NCBI RefSeq assembly: GCF_013337115.1
Contig: NZ_SGWE01000002.1
Coordinates: forward strand, 62,001-126,000
Direction of reading: 5' to 3'
From: Deinococcus sp. JMULE3
GTDB lineage: Bacteria; Deinococcota; Deinococci; Deinococcales; Deinococcaceae
Length of the DNA stretch: 64,000 nucleotides
Numbering within the stretch: position 1 is the first letter of the stretch; each line of letters starts with the position of its first letter. A model generated the notes under the pieces. It saw only the letters and a list, made by a program, of their open reading frames with translations, was not told the origin of the DNA and searched no databases. This document shows positions 7,844-15,749 of this stretch, piece after piece. Made by a program: the position numbers and the translations under genes.

Positions 7844-8923
7844 TCAAGCCGCGCCTGGCGCGTGAAATGGCGTGCTCAGCAGCCTGATCAGTGCGGGTAA
7901 CTCGGGGAGATTCCACCGCAGGGCATGGCACAGCCGCTCCGCGCCGTACCGCACGAGGCTCATGGCCGGGCGGCCATTAGCCTTCACCTTGACCGGAACC
8001 TGCGCCTGGAGCCACACGCCGACCCGGAGGCAGCTGATCCAGGCCAGGACGACCAGCCCGAACAGACGTTCCAGCCGGTCCGGGTGGGTGATGCCGGTCC
8101 GCTCCACATCGAACCCGCGGACCTTGAGGCTCGCGAACGTGCACTCCACCGACCAGCGAGCCCGGTACAGCATGCAGGTGTCCCACACGCTGAAATCCGT
8201 GGCAATGGCCACCAGGTCCCCCGCGGGGGACCTGGTGGCCACGACCTGCATCACCTCACCGTAGACGTTGGCCCGCTCGGCGAGGCACCGCACCTCCCCG
8301 ACCTGCAGATCTCCAAACCACGTGTCCACGCGCAGCTCGTCCACGACAGCGTTCTTCCGGATGCGGATGGCCCGTTTGATGCCCTTGCGTCTCAGGAACC
8401 GGAACCACTCCCCGCCGATGAATTCCCGGTCAGCGACCAGGCCCTTCCAGCGGCCCGCTGGAAGGGCCTTCAGGAGTCGTGAGACCAATTGGATGCGCCG
8501 GACCGTGCCGCTGTTGCCGTCGTGATCGAGAGCGGTCCAGACGAGCGGCACCGTGTACCCGTGCAACACGACGCCGAGGACCAGGAGGTTCAGGGGCGAC
8601 TCGCCACGCTCCCAGGTCGTCCGGTCCATGCTGAGCAGCAGTTTCCCAGGGGGCAGCAGGGCCAGCAGGAAGGCCAGGAACACCGGTCCAGTCAGCTGGG
8701 GATCCCGGCACCCTCGTTCCACCCGGCGTTTCTTCGCGTCGAGGGAGCTTGCCCCAGGCAGGTGGGCGCACAGGTCACTCTGGTTCACGCTCCTCGCGGT
8801 CACCATCGCGAAGATCACGTCCACGACACGCTGCAGCGTGTCGTGGCGCAGGAAGGGCACGCAGGCTTTGAAATGGCGGGTGAGTTCAGTACGCTGGAGA
8901 TCGGCGGGTTCTGGGATGGTCAC
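7844..8923 (-). CDS. IS4-family transposase
   Basis: 359 residues, intact. The first acidic site is SMDRTTWERG, the second VADREFIGGEWF, and the third lies in YRARWSVECTFASLKVRG, the Y-x2-R-x3-E-x6-K motif of IS4-family enzymes. It catalyses cut-and-paste movement of its own element. The gene holds three large perfect inverted repeats: 8206-8241, 8439-8469 and 8821-8846. It is a diverged relative of the frameshifted transposase next to it (shared MDRTTW, SPAGD and SLK segments). Confidence 0.93.
   Translation of the reverse strand: MTIPEPADLQRTELTRHFKACVPFLRHDTLQRVVDVIFAMVTARSVNQSDLCAHLPGASSLDAKKRRVERGCRDPQLTGPVFLAFLLALLPPGKLLLSMDRTTWERGESPLNLLVLGVVLHGYTVPLVWTALDHDGNSGTVRRIQLVSRLLKALPAGRWKGLVADREFIGGEWFRFLRRKGIKRAIRIRKNAVVDELRVDTWFGDLQVGEVRCLAERANVYGEVMQVVATRSPAGDLVAIATDFSVWDTCMLYRARWSVECTFASLKVRGFDVERTGITHPDRLERLFGLVVLAWISCLRVGVWLQAQVPVKVKANGRPAMSLVRYGAERLCHALRWNLPELPALIRLLSTPFHAPGAA
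8206..8241. repeat. 36-bp perfect palindrome inside the transposase gene
   Basis: Two 18-base arms fully complementary around CCCCCGCGGGGG. The outer arm sequence differs from the palindrome at 7008-7039 in the related element, yet pairing is perfect in both, which is compensatory change. Confidence 0.95.
8821..8846. repeat. 26-bp perfect palindrome near the transposase start
   Basis: Arms CCACGACACGCTG and its exact complement with no loop, at codons about 26-35 of the transposase. In the mRNA it would form a strong hairpin soon after the start codon. Confidence 0.93.
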
Positions 8924-9034
8924 ACACCCAAAACACCGCCGTTTGTTGTGCCGATTCGCGACCGATCATACGTTCAGGAATTTTGCGTCCAGCACAGCCT
9001 CAACCTGAAGATGTCCGGTACAGAGGACGAGCCG

Positions 9035-9328
9035 ATTTAACCAAGTGCACAGGGCCTGCCCGACATGTTCTCGGCTAACCTCTTAACCAACACTGGAAAT
9101 TTTTATGGATATGGTCGTATTTGAATGGCGGGAGCCGCGTGACATTCTGTGCTGCACGTCAGCCGTCTCGTGCTGCAGCGCGAGACGAACAACGGAGATT
9201 TGCAGAACGCGCCGACCGTGGATATCGTGGCGGCCAGGCGCTTGGTGGCAGTGCGCATGAAGACCAAGTCCCCCCGTAACGGGGCCCGGTACTCGCAGAC
9301 TCACTCCAGCCCAGCCAGGAGACAACCT
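9035..9328. other. No gene recognised between IS end and small membrane gene
   Basis: Starts after the 9-bp duplication of the IS4-type element. Open frames here are short or arginine-rich and show no family features. It likely holds the upstream region of the gene starting at 9329. Confidence 0.5.
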
Positions 9329-9631
9329 GTGGGCAGTGAACAGAACAACGTTCAATTTGTGCGCTGGCTGGTGCTGGTCATCCTCGGGCTGATCACCCTG
9401 GCGTTGGCGCCGACCACGGTGGTCTACCGCTTGAGCTGGCGTGAGGAAATCCGAAGGGCGCCACACGATGTGCTGGCGTTGGGGTATAGGGGCATGGTAA
9501 TTCCTCTGGGCTACGGCGCGCTGTCCCTCCTGGCCTTGGGCGCCACGATGAGCTTTTACACACTGACGTGCCCAAAGCGCTGGCAGGGCAAGTCGGTGCC
9601 GAGGTCGCTGGGGACTGACCCTCCGGCGTAA
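9329..9631 (+). CDS. Small membrane protein, two predicted helices (100 aa)
   Basis: Chosen start is the GTG at 9329, with AGGAG 8 bases upstream; the open frame extends further but has no signal. Hydrophobic segments are WLVLVILGLITLALA (about residues 12-27) and GYGALSLLALGATMSF (about 58-75). Between them lies a polar loop containing SWREEIRR. The C-terminus is basic and Pro-rich. I do not recognise a family. It stands alone between the IS4-type element and the convergent nuclease/J-domain gene. Confidence 0.55.
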   Translation: MGSEQNNVQFVRWLVLVILGLITLALAPTTVVYRLSWREEIRRAPHDVLALGYRGMVIPLGYGALSLLALGATMSFYTLTCPKRWQGKSVPRSLGTDPPA

Positions 9632-9743
9632 AGTCTTTCAGGCGGTCCGCCTGTGGTGCCCGTCAGGCCGTGTGTCAGAAGCCAGTTGGGTAAGTTAGGT
9701 CGCCGACGCGAACTGCTGTGGTCCTTGACGTGCAAGGCAGTCT

Positions 9744-10549
9744 TCAGCGCCCCGTCAGGGCTTCATACGCGGCATTGATCTGCTTCATCCGCTGTTCGGC
9801 CAGCAGCCGGAACTCTGGCCCCAGGCTGGCGACCCGGTCGGGGTGATACTGCTTGGCCAGTCGGCGGTAGGCCGCTTTGATGTCCTCCAATGTCGCGGTT
9901 GGGGACACCTCCAGCACCTCGTGTGGGGTGGACGCAGCGGCCTGAGGTGTGGTGCGCTCCTGCAGGGCGCCCACCAGCGCCCTGGCGTCCCCCCGCGCGG
10001 CCCAGAGGTCACCCACGGGTGTGAAGGCGGTGTCTTTCGTGCGGGGTTGCCACACCACGCCCTGGGCCTGAAGTTGCCGGGCAGCCAGGGTGACCTGCTC
10101 GTAAATCTCCGCCCAGCTCTTGGCCCGGTCCCCCTTCGGGGCACTGAGGTCCATCTCGTCGGTGCGGGCCTTCACGTCCAGGGCAAACCGTTCACCATTG
10201 CCGGTGATGAGCAGGGCGTCCGCGTCGCCGCCACGCGCCAGGATGATGCTGGTTTCCAGGGTCCAGCCGGTTGGGAGTGCCGCCTGCAGGTCCCGGAGCG
10301 CCTGCGCTTCGACCGCGCGGCCGTGGGCGGCGGGGTCCGCCTGTGGGGCCGCGCTGCCCGTCAGGTTCTGACGCATGGCGTCCCAGGCCTGGAGCTGCTG
10401 GGCCAGGGTGACCTGATCGGCGATCAGGGTGGTGACCCCGCGGCTGAGGCTGGTCTCGTACTCGCCTTCGGCGCGCCGGGGTTTGTGGCGGCGGCCACGG
10501 CGCGGAGGAGGACGCCCTGGGAGGCAGCAGCGGGAGTGGCCAGGGTCAT
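9744..10549 (-). CDS. Nuclease-like/J-domain protein, probably frameshifted
   Basis: The last about 65 residues are a J domain (HEVLEVSPTATLEDIKAAYRRL, then QYHPDR with the HPD motif), which would stimulate a DnaK chaperone. Before it, GDADALLITGNGERFALDVKAR resembles a PD-(D/E)xK nuclease core of the nuclease-related (NERD) type. The clean frame begins at 10376. However, the ATG at 10549 opens a frame (MTLATPAAASQGVLLRAVAA) that rejoins the main frame if one base is added near 10470-10480, giving about 268 residues. Sequence error or real mutation cannot be told apart here. Confidence 0.68.
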
Positions 10550-10686
10550 GGGGGATGGCTGCACTGTACTGGCTGAGCGCCGCGCGGTTCTACAGATGTG
10601 TGTGGTCTGCCCCCCGAAAACTGGACGGGATGAAGTAGAGAGTCAGGCTCGCCCCCGCCAGCCGTAGGCTGGGAAGCGAGGCCCCT

Positions 10687-10956
10687 ATGAAAAACCGGCA
10701 GTTCAGCGAAGATCAGATCATCAAGCTGCTCCAGGACGCCAAAAAGGGTGAGAAGCCAGTCGAGGACCTGTGCCGTGACTTCGGCTGCAGTCCGGCGTCC
10801 TTTTACGCCTGGAAGAAGAAGTACGGCGACACCACTGTTGGCGAAGCCAAGCGGCTTCGCCAACTCGAGAAAGAGAACGCCCGCCTGCTGAAAATAGTCG
10901 GGCAGCAACGCCTGGAAATCGATGCGATGAAGGACGTGATCCAGAAAAAGCGGTGA
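10687..10956 (+). CDS. IS3-family transposase OrfA
   Basis: 89 residues. A helix-turn-helix (VEDLCRDFGCSPASFYAWKKKYG) is followed by a leucine-zipper-like coiled coil (LRQLEKENARLLKIVGQ), the standard OrfA layout. The end overlaps OrfB as GTGA, and GAAAAAG just upstream could support the -1 frameshift that makes the OrfAB transposase. An 11-bp stem, 4-base loop inverted repeat lies at 10838-10863. Confidence 0.92.
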   Translation: MKNRQFSEDQIIKLLQDAKKGEKPVEDLCRDFGCSPASFYAWKKKYGDTTVGEAKRLRQLEKENARLLKIVGQQRLEIDAMKDVIQKKR

Positions 10957-11864
10957 CGCCCGCCGAGAGACGGGCGGCAGCGAGGCAACTCGTTGCCGCC
11001 CAGGTCAAGCCCGAACGGGCTTGCCTCCTGGTGGGCATTCCCAGATCCACCTGGTACTACCGTCCGAAGCCGCGTCACGATGGGGATCTCCGGCAGCGCA
11101 TTCGCGAACTGGCCCTTGTGCATCCTCGACGCGGGTACCGGTTCATTCACGCGCTGCTCGTCCAGGAGGGACATCGCATCAACCGGAAGAAGGTCCGGCG
11201 CATCTGGCGCGAGGAGCACCTGACGGTCACGACCAGGCGCCGGAAGAAGATCCGCACTGGGGCGAGTGTTCCCATGCAGGCTGAGTTCCCGGATCACGTG
11301 TGGACGTATGACTTCCTGTTCGACCAGACGTTCGGGGGGACAACGCTGAAGATCCTGACGCTGACCGACGAGTTCACCCGTGAATCCCTGGCGCTGCGGG
11401 TGGCGGCGTCCTTCACATCCCTGGATGTGAAGGACGTGCTTCAGGACGTCATCGCGGCGCGTGGTGCACCCAGATTCATCCGGAGTGACAACGGGCCAGA
11501 GTTTATGGCTCGTGACCTGGGCATCTGGTTGGCTGTGAATGCGGTCGGCACCCGGTTCATTGAGCCGGGGAAGCCCTGGCAAAACGGCTACGCCGAGAGT
11601 TTTCACTCTCGGCTGCGGGAGGAATGCCTGAATCTGGAGGTGCTGTACTCGGCGCGGCACGCCCAGGTGGTGCTGGATGGCTACCAGGCGTTTTACAACG
11701 AGAGGCGGCCACATTCGTCGCTGGGCTACCGAACCCCTCACGAGCATGCCGAACAGTCCAGGGGGCGGCCGAACGCCCCCCTGTGCGGACAGAACACCGC
11801 ACAGGCGAACGTCCGACCTTCCCCTGGTCAGGCAGGAACCGCTGATGATGTACCCTGCTCTTGA
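10953..11864 (+). CDS. IS3-family transposase OrfB (integrase core)
   Basis: 303 residues with a retroviral-type DDE integrase core: WTYDFLFDQT (D), FIRSDNGPEF (D), and QNGYAESFHSRLREE with the last E. The N-terminal part has the HTH_21-like HPRRGYRFIHALL segment. It is expressed by frameshift from OrfA or separately from the GTG. A 14-bp stem with 2-base loop lies at 11407-11436. The last 40 residues, Gln/Pro-rich, are longer than usual. Confidence 0.93.
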   Translation: MTPAERRAAARQLVAAQVKPERACLLVGIPRSTWYYRPKPRHDGDLRQRIRELALVHPRRGYRFIHALLVQEGHRINRKKVRRIWREEHLTVTTRRRKKIRTGASVPMQAEFPDHVWTYDFLFDQTFGGTTLKILTLTDEFTRESLALRVAASFTSLDVKDVLQDVIAARGAPRFIRSDNGPEFMARDLGIWLAVNAVGTRFIEPGKPWQNGYAESFHSRLREECLNLEVLYSARHAQVVLDGYQAFYNERRPHSSLGYRTPHEHAEQSRGRPNAPLCGQNTAQANVRPSPGQAGTADDVPCS

Positions 11865-12301
11865 GCCGAGTCTCTACTCGAAACTGTCCAAAATTTGGGG
11901 CCAGCCCATGTGCAGAAACGGAGGCGCCCCGAGCTCCACCTGGAGAGGAGCACAGGCTCAAGGCAGAAGACACCAGGCTGAGTCAGACAGGGCACGTGTC
12001 CATGCTGCTGACCTGCGGATGACAATTGAGGGGCCTGCTTCACCACCGCGTATCCGGCCAGCCAGGAGTGTGTGCGGCGGCAGCCACACGAACGCCTTGC
12101 ACGATCTGTGCGCCGACTCCGCCCATGCCCACCGCCATAGGCTGCTTCTGCGCACAGGGCCTCATGCCTATGGCCACTGGGGGCCTGGCCCCCAGCACCC
12201 GATGTGCTGCTCACATGTGCATGACAAAGCACGAGGGCTGCTCTATGGTTGTGCGCGCCCCGGTTCAGGGTCGCTCATCCAACATCACGATCTCATTTCG
12301 T

Positions 12302-12318
12302 CGTGTCGACTCGACACG
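12302..12318. repeat. 17-bp inverted repeat, candidate operator
   Basis: CGTGTCGA-C-TCGACACG has 8-bp arms around one base and lies 72 bases before the first gene of the cluster and about 28 bases before the candidate -35. It does not resemble Fur, DtxR or RDRM boxes that I know. Confidence 0.5.
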
Positions 12319-12345
12319 GCTTGGGCCCCGTATGCCGCCGCGTGC

Positions 12346-12375
12346 TTGTCGTCTGCCGACAGCACAACGTTAACT
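12346..12375 (+). promoter_or_regulatory. Candidate promoter of the ATP-grasp/N-hydroxylase cluster
   Basis: TTGTCG (12346) and TTAACT (12370) are 18 bases apart; AAAGGAG follows, with ATG at 12391. Confidence 0.4.
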
Positions 12376-12390
12376 ATGGAAAGGAGTTAA

Positions 12391-13044
12391 ATGCTGACAT
12401 CGAGTTTGCCCACACAGGAGCTTGTTGAGAAGGAAATGTGGCAGTTTTTTGCCCGTGGCAAGGCCGGGTGTATTTTCGCCGCTGTTGCGGCCCGTCGGCC
12501 AGACTTTTTTCGCTGGCGGCAAACCATTGTGTGGAAACCGAGTATTTTGGAAATTGATCGGAGTATTGCAGAGGCACTGAGCGCAAAAAATGTCTCGACG
12601 TTAACCCTGGTGTTTCCAACAGTGACTTCAGTGAGAGACTTACGTGTGCTGATTGGCATGATACGAGCGAGTGAATTCCTCTTCGTCGAAGACGAGGTGA
12701 GTCACGACAACCTCCTCTGCCTTGGCATTCGGGCCCGCATCGGCCCGTTGACCTCATGGGTCACTGGATTTGCGACGCATGCCGACATGCCGGTCACCCG
12801 ACGCGCGCCCTATACCGCCTTGACCCTGCGGATTAAACCCCGCCCGAAGTACAGCGCGGTCATGAAAAAAGCGCCAGAGAATGTTATACATCTCGCCGAT
12901 ATGAACATGCGGGGCCTGAGTCGGGAGCAGTTTCAACAGTACTGGGATCTTTCGCATACACATACAGCGCGACTCCTTGGTCACAAACCAAATATCTTCA
13001 GTGCAGCAAAAACGACTTTTGTTCTGCCGCGTCGCCACGAATGA
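12391..13044 (+). CDS. Unknown cluster protein, possible YqcI/YcgG relative
   Basis: 217 residues, first gene of the eight-gene set, with AAAGGAGTTAA before the ATG. Segments such as GKAGCIFAAVAAR near the start, a central FATHADMPVTRRAPYTALTL and a late VIHLADMNMRG resemble the pattern of YqcI/YcgG proteins (FPC..., ATPAH..RQSR, HPDLN). Some members of that family are haem-dependent N-oxygenases. The match is by eye and weak. Its stop overlaps the next start as ATGA, so the two are coupled. Confidence 0.75.
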   Translation: MLTSSLPTQELVEKEMWQFFARGKAGCIFAAVAARRPDFFRWRQTIVWKPSILEIDRSIAEALSAKNVSTLTLVFPTVTSVRDLRVLIGMIRASEFLFVEDEVSHDNLLCLGIRARIGPLTSWVTGFATHADMPVTRRAPYTALTLRIKPRPKYSAVMKKAPENVIHLADMNMRGLSREQFQQYWDLSHTHTARLLGHKPNIFSAAKTTFVLPRRHE

Positions 13045-13685
13045 AAATTCACGCTCTCTACCACCGGGCGGCACATGGGCACCCTGGGCGGCGCACAGAA
13101 CAGCTCATCCTGACCTTGGCGGGCATCCAGGGCCATTTTCCGACGTCCCCTGTGCGGCAGGTGCTGGCCACAGACCTCCATACCCTCCATCAACTGGGAT
13201 TGGAGCCTGGGGTTTTGAAAGAAGATCTGGTCCTCCAGGATATTGATCTTCACGCCCTCGCCTCTGGCAGTGAACTGGTCTTCGGCGCGGTGCGCTTGCG
13301 CCTGACGGTTCACTGCGAACCCTGCAAACAGGTGGGGACCTCCGTCTCCACGCGCACGTTGATGCACCGGCGTGGCTACCTCATGCAGATCATGGCACCG
13401 GGTCCGCTGACCCTGGGAAGCCCGGGTCACGTCCGGTCAGATGTGTATGAGGAGATCCCATACCGGGCGGTGGACCGGGTCGCGTGGTACTTGCGACGAC
13501 TGGACGGTCCGATTGCCAGTACACAGCTCATGGAAGCGCTTGGATTGCCAATGGGCATGTGCCGTGCGCTGCCCCGAATGCTCCGGCACATTGACCCGAC
13601 CGATGCCGGCAAAGTGACGTTTAAAAGCGCTGAGCGCCGTGCCCGTGCAGAGCGCCTGGCGACGCAGGCGAGAGGCCAGATATGA
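13041..13685 (+). CDS. MOSC-domain protein
   Basis: 214 residues. LKEDLVLQDIDLHALASGSE then LVFGAVRLRLTVHCEPCKQV is the MOSC signature: a GEN-like start, a D-L-x2-L-x2-G turn and a C-x2-C end, where Cys normally binds molybdenum cofactor sulfur or a substrate. The last 70 residues are basic and helical. MOSC enzymes such as mARC and YiiM reduce N-hydroxylated compounds, which fits a neighbour that makes N-hydroxylated amines. That link is inference. Starts in an ATGA overlap and ends overlapping the kinase-like gene. Confidence 0.75.
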   Translation: MKIHALYHRAAHGHPGRRTEQLILTLAGIQGHFPTSPVRQVLATDLHTLHQLGLEPGVLKEDLVLQDIDLHALASGSELVFGAVRLRLTVHCEPCKQVGTSVSTRTLMHRRGYLMQIMAPGPLTLGSPGHVRSDVYEEIPYRAVDRVAWYLRRLDGPIASTQLMEALGLPMGMCRALPRMLRHIDPTDAGKVTFKSAERRARAERLATQARGQI

Positions 13686-14359
13686 CGCCAAACGGTGGAA
13701 AATTTATTGTTGTCTTGGGTGGCGATGGGGCCGGGAAAAGTACGTTGTTACGTACTCTGAAATCAAGCGGTTACTGCACGGTGGACTGGCGCGCCATGCA
13801 GGCAGACCCCGCCCTCGCCCAGGTGTATGGCTGGGCCCTGCACAGTGACTCGTCAGAAATCCGCCGACAACTTCAACCAGTCACACGAGCGTTGGACTTC
13901 ATCAAATTCTATGTGGCGCTCTATGAACATGTTATCCGGCCTAAACTTGATGCTGGACAGGATGTCATCGTTGACTCGTACTACTTTAAATCATTCGCCA
14001 AAGAGATCCTCTTCAATGAGCGTGTTGATATCATGGGCAGTCTCCGCCATCTCTTGCCATTGCCCGACGCCATTGTGTATTTGCACGTCAGCCCAGAAAT
14101 TTCCCTGCTCCGGCGAGGACAGCGGTTCTCCGGCCACGAGTCGTTTGATGGGGCCTGCACGCAGAGTTTCATTCACTTTCAGGATCGTCTCAAGTACGAA
14201 ATCAACAATCTGATCCGCGACATTGATCGCTGCGATGTGGCCGTAGATGACAAAGATGCAGATGCGGTGGCTGCTGCAGTCTTCAAGCACTTTGCGCTTA
14301 TAGGAATTCGTCCGATGAACGGACTGATGGAGGCACATGACGCCGCATCCTTCGCCTAA
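13682..14359 (+). CDS. P-loop kinase, thymidylate-kinase-like
   Basis: 225 residues. GGDGAGKST near the N-terminus is a Walker A motif of the thymidylate kinase type. VIVDSYYFKSFA is the region that in dTMP kinase carries DR(Y/F), and the lid region LLRRGQRFSGHESFDG is present. The missing Arg after the Asp suggests a substrate other than dTMP. It sits inside a biosynthetic set and may phosphorylate a pathway intermediate. The end overlaps the next gene by 23 bases. Confidence 0.75.
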   Translation: MTPNGGKFIVVLGGDGAGKSTLLRTLKSSGYCTVDWRAMQADPALAQVYGWALHSDSSEIRRQLQPVTRALDFIKFYVALYEHVIRPKLDAGQDVIVDSYYFKSFAKEILFNERVDIMGSLRHLLPLPDAIVYLHVSPEISLLRRGQRFSGHESFDGACTQSFIHFQDRLKYEINNLIRDIDRCDVAVDDKDADAVAAAVFKHFALIGIRPMNGLMEAHDAASFA

Positions 14360-15686
14360 AGAGATTGTCATTTATGACCTGATCGGGATCGGCCTTGGTC
14401 CCGCCCAGCTCTCCTTCCTGATCGCGTGCGCTGAGCAGTCTGAATTGGCTGGTTGGAAGATGCTGCATTTGGAGCGGGGCGCTTCCTTTTCGTGGCATGC
14501 GGGCATGAGAACGGCCTACAGCATGATTCAGATGTCTTACCTGAAGGATCTGGTGACACTGCGTAATCCCCAAAGTGCGTTTACGTATATTAGCTTTTTA
14601 CATGACCAGGGCCGTCTTCAGCAGGCAGCCAATCTGAACGATTACACGCCATCGAGATTCGAATATGCACAGTATCTCAGTTGGGTGTTGAACAAGCTCG
14701 CCCCCAACGTGCGTTACTCTGCCGAAGTCACCAATCTTGACAAGGTGTGCCTGCCTGAGCACGGAGAAGTCCTCCAGGTCACCTATCAAGACCCCCAGGG
14801 CCGCCGCTCCATCGAGTACACGCGGAATATTTACCTCGCGGCAGGAAAAACGCCCTTTGTTCCTGAACACTTGCAAGTCGCTGGCGGGGAGCAGGTGTGG
14901 CACACCTCGCACTTCAGCACGGCACTTGCGCACATCCGCAAACACCCGGCGCCCCGGGTGGCGGTGGTCGGCAGTGGCCAAAGTGCAGTTGAAGCACTCC
15001 TGACATTGCAAGACGCCTGTCCAGATCTCGAGTTGCACGCCATCTCTCGGGGCCAGCTGTTCCGCGCGGTTGATGCCAATCCGTATGTCAACGGCTTTTA
15101 CACGTGGGAAAGTGAGCAACGTTTCCACCAGGCAGATCAGGCGTGGCGAGGGCAGGTCCGGGCCGAGCTGTCAAACTCAAACTACGGTGTCGCTGACGTC
15201 CGGCTGCTCAATGAGTTGGCCCGACGTGACTATGACGATCGCATCCTTGGTCGCCAACGCTTGCACCGACATTCCCACTGCGAAATTCTGGCCATCGATG
15301 AGGAGTCGTGCCTGCTGACTGTGACGCTGCAGGACAGGCAGATTGGTGGTCGACGCGTGCTCAACGTCGATTTTATCGTCTTTGCGACGGGGTATCACTC
15401 CGACAACATCAGGGACCTAACAGCTCCAGTCGAATCCTGCGTCGCCACCCCCGGGCAGCAGCTGACCCCTCACCCAGCTGCCGCCTGCCACATTTTGATT
15501 GCCGGTCAGAATGGGCCTTCATCCGGTCTGGCAGAAGAGACCATCACGAGCCTGGCACTGCGGGCAGGCGCCCACGTGTCCTTGCTGCTTCACCTAAATG
15601 CCCACCGGTTGTCTCCGGGCCCTGGGGTGCAGAGGCGCCCATCTGAGGAAGCCCACCCGACCGGACAAGTGCTTGTGCCATCGTGA
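14337..15686 (+). CDS. Lysine/ornithine N-monooxygenase-like flavoenzyme
   Basis: 449 residues. DLIGIGLGPAQLSFLIACAE is the FAD-binding GxGxxP start of the IucD/PvdA/SidA family. RTAYSMIQMSYLKDLVTLRNP matches the family's MQ...FLKDLV..R.P segment, VAVVGSGQSAVE is the NADPH site, and IVFATGYHSD is the family ATG box. The enzyme should N-hydroxylate the side-chain amine of lysine, ornithine or a similar amine, the first step of hydroxamate siderophores. It anchors the interpretation of this cluster. The C-terminal 30 residues are extra. A hairpin follows the stop. Confidence 0.88.
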   Translation: MTPHPSPKEIVIYDLIGIGLGPAQLSFLIACAEQSELAGWKMLHLERGASFSWHAGMRTAYSMIQMSYLKDLVTLRNPQSAFTYISFLHDQGRLQQAANLNDYTPSRFEYAQYLSWVLNKLAPNVRYSAEVTNLDKVCLPEHGEVLQVTYQDPQGRRSIEYTRNIYLAAGKTPFVPEHLQVAGGEQVWHTSHFSTALAHIRKHPAPRVAVVGSGQSAVEALLTLQDACPDLELHAISRGQLFRAVDANPYVNGFYTWESEQRFHQADQAWRGQVRAELSNSNYGVADVRLLNELARRDYDDRILGRQRLHRHSHCEILAIDEESCLLTVTLQDRQIGGRRVLNVDFIVFATGYHSDNIRDLTAPVESCVATPGQQLTPHPAAACHILIAGQNGPSSGLAEETITSLALRAGAHVSLLLHLNAHRLSPGPGVQRRPSEEAHPTGQVLVPS

Positions 15687-15694
15687 ACCCAGGG

Positions 15695-15723
15695 TGGCGA
15701 AGCTGGCATTGCCAGCTTCGCCA
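15695..15723 (+). terminator. Intergenic hairpin inside the cluster
   Basis: TGGCGAAGCTGGC pairs perfectly with GCCAGCTTCGCCA across a 3-base loop, 8 bases after the monooxygenase stop and 27 bases before the exporter start. No T-run follows, so it may tune expression within the operon or stabilise the upstream mRNA rather than terminate fully. Confidence 0.55.
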
Positions 15724-15749
15724 CGACGCTCTGGAATGAAGGAGTTCTT

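Larger units (their letters stand above)
7822..9025 (-). mobile_element. Second IS4-type element, complete (1,204 bp)
   Basis: Perfect 18-bp inverted ends CTCTGTACCGGACATCTT (7822-7839) and its complement (9008-9025). A 9-bp target duplication GACGAGCCG lies at 7813-7821 and 9026-9034. Only 23 bases separate it from the neighbouring IS4-type copy. Its single transposase gene appears intact. Confidence 0.94.
10603..11908 (+). mobile_element. IS3-family element (1,306 bp)
   Basis: Imperfect inverted ends TGGTCTGCCCCC... (10603) and ...GGGGCCAGCCCA (to 11908), with TGGAC conserved further in on both sides. A 4-bp duplication TGTG flanks it (10599-10602 and 11909-11912). It contains two overlapping transposase frames. 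Confidence 0.85.
11909..12390. other. Gene-free region upstream of the ATP-grasp cluster
   Basis: About 480 bases between the IS3 end and the first cluster gene. Open frames have poor codon use and no family signals. It holds a strong palindrome (12302-12318), a candidate promoter (12346-12375) and a good ribosome site (AAAGGAG) before 12391. Confidence 0.5.

Noticed and set aside
12304..12318. Fur, DtxR or RDRM (radiation/desiccation response) box before the cluster
   Set aside because: The sequence does not resemble any of these consensus sites.
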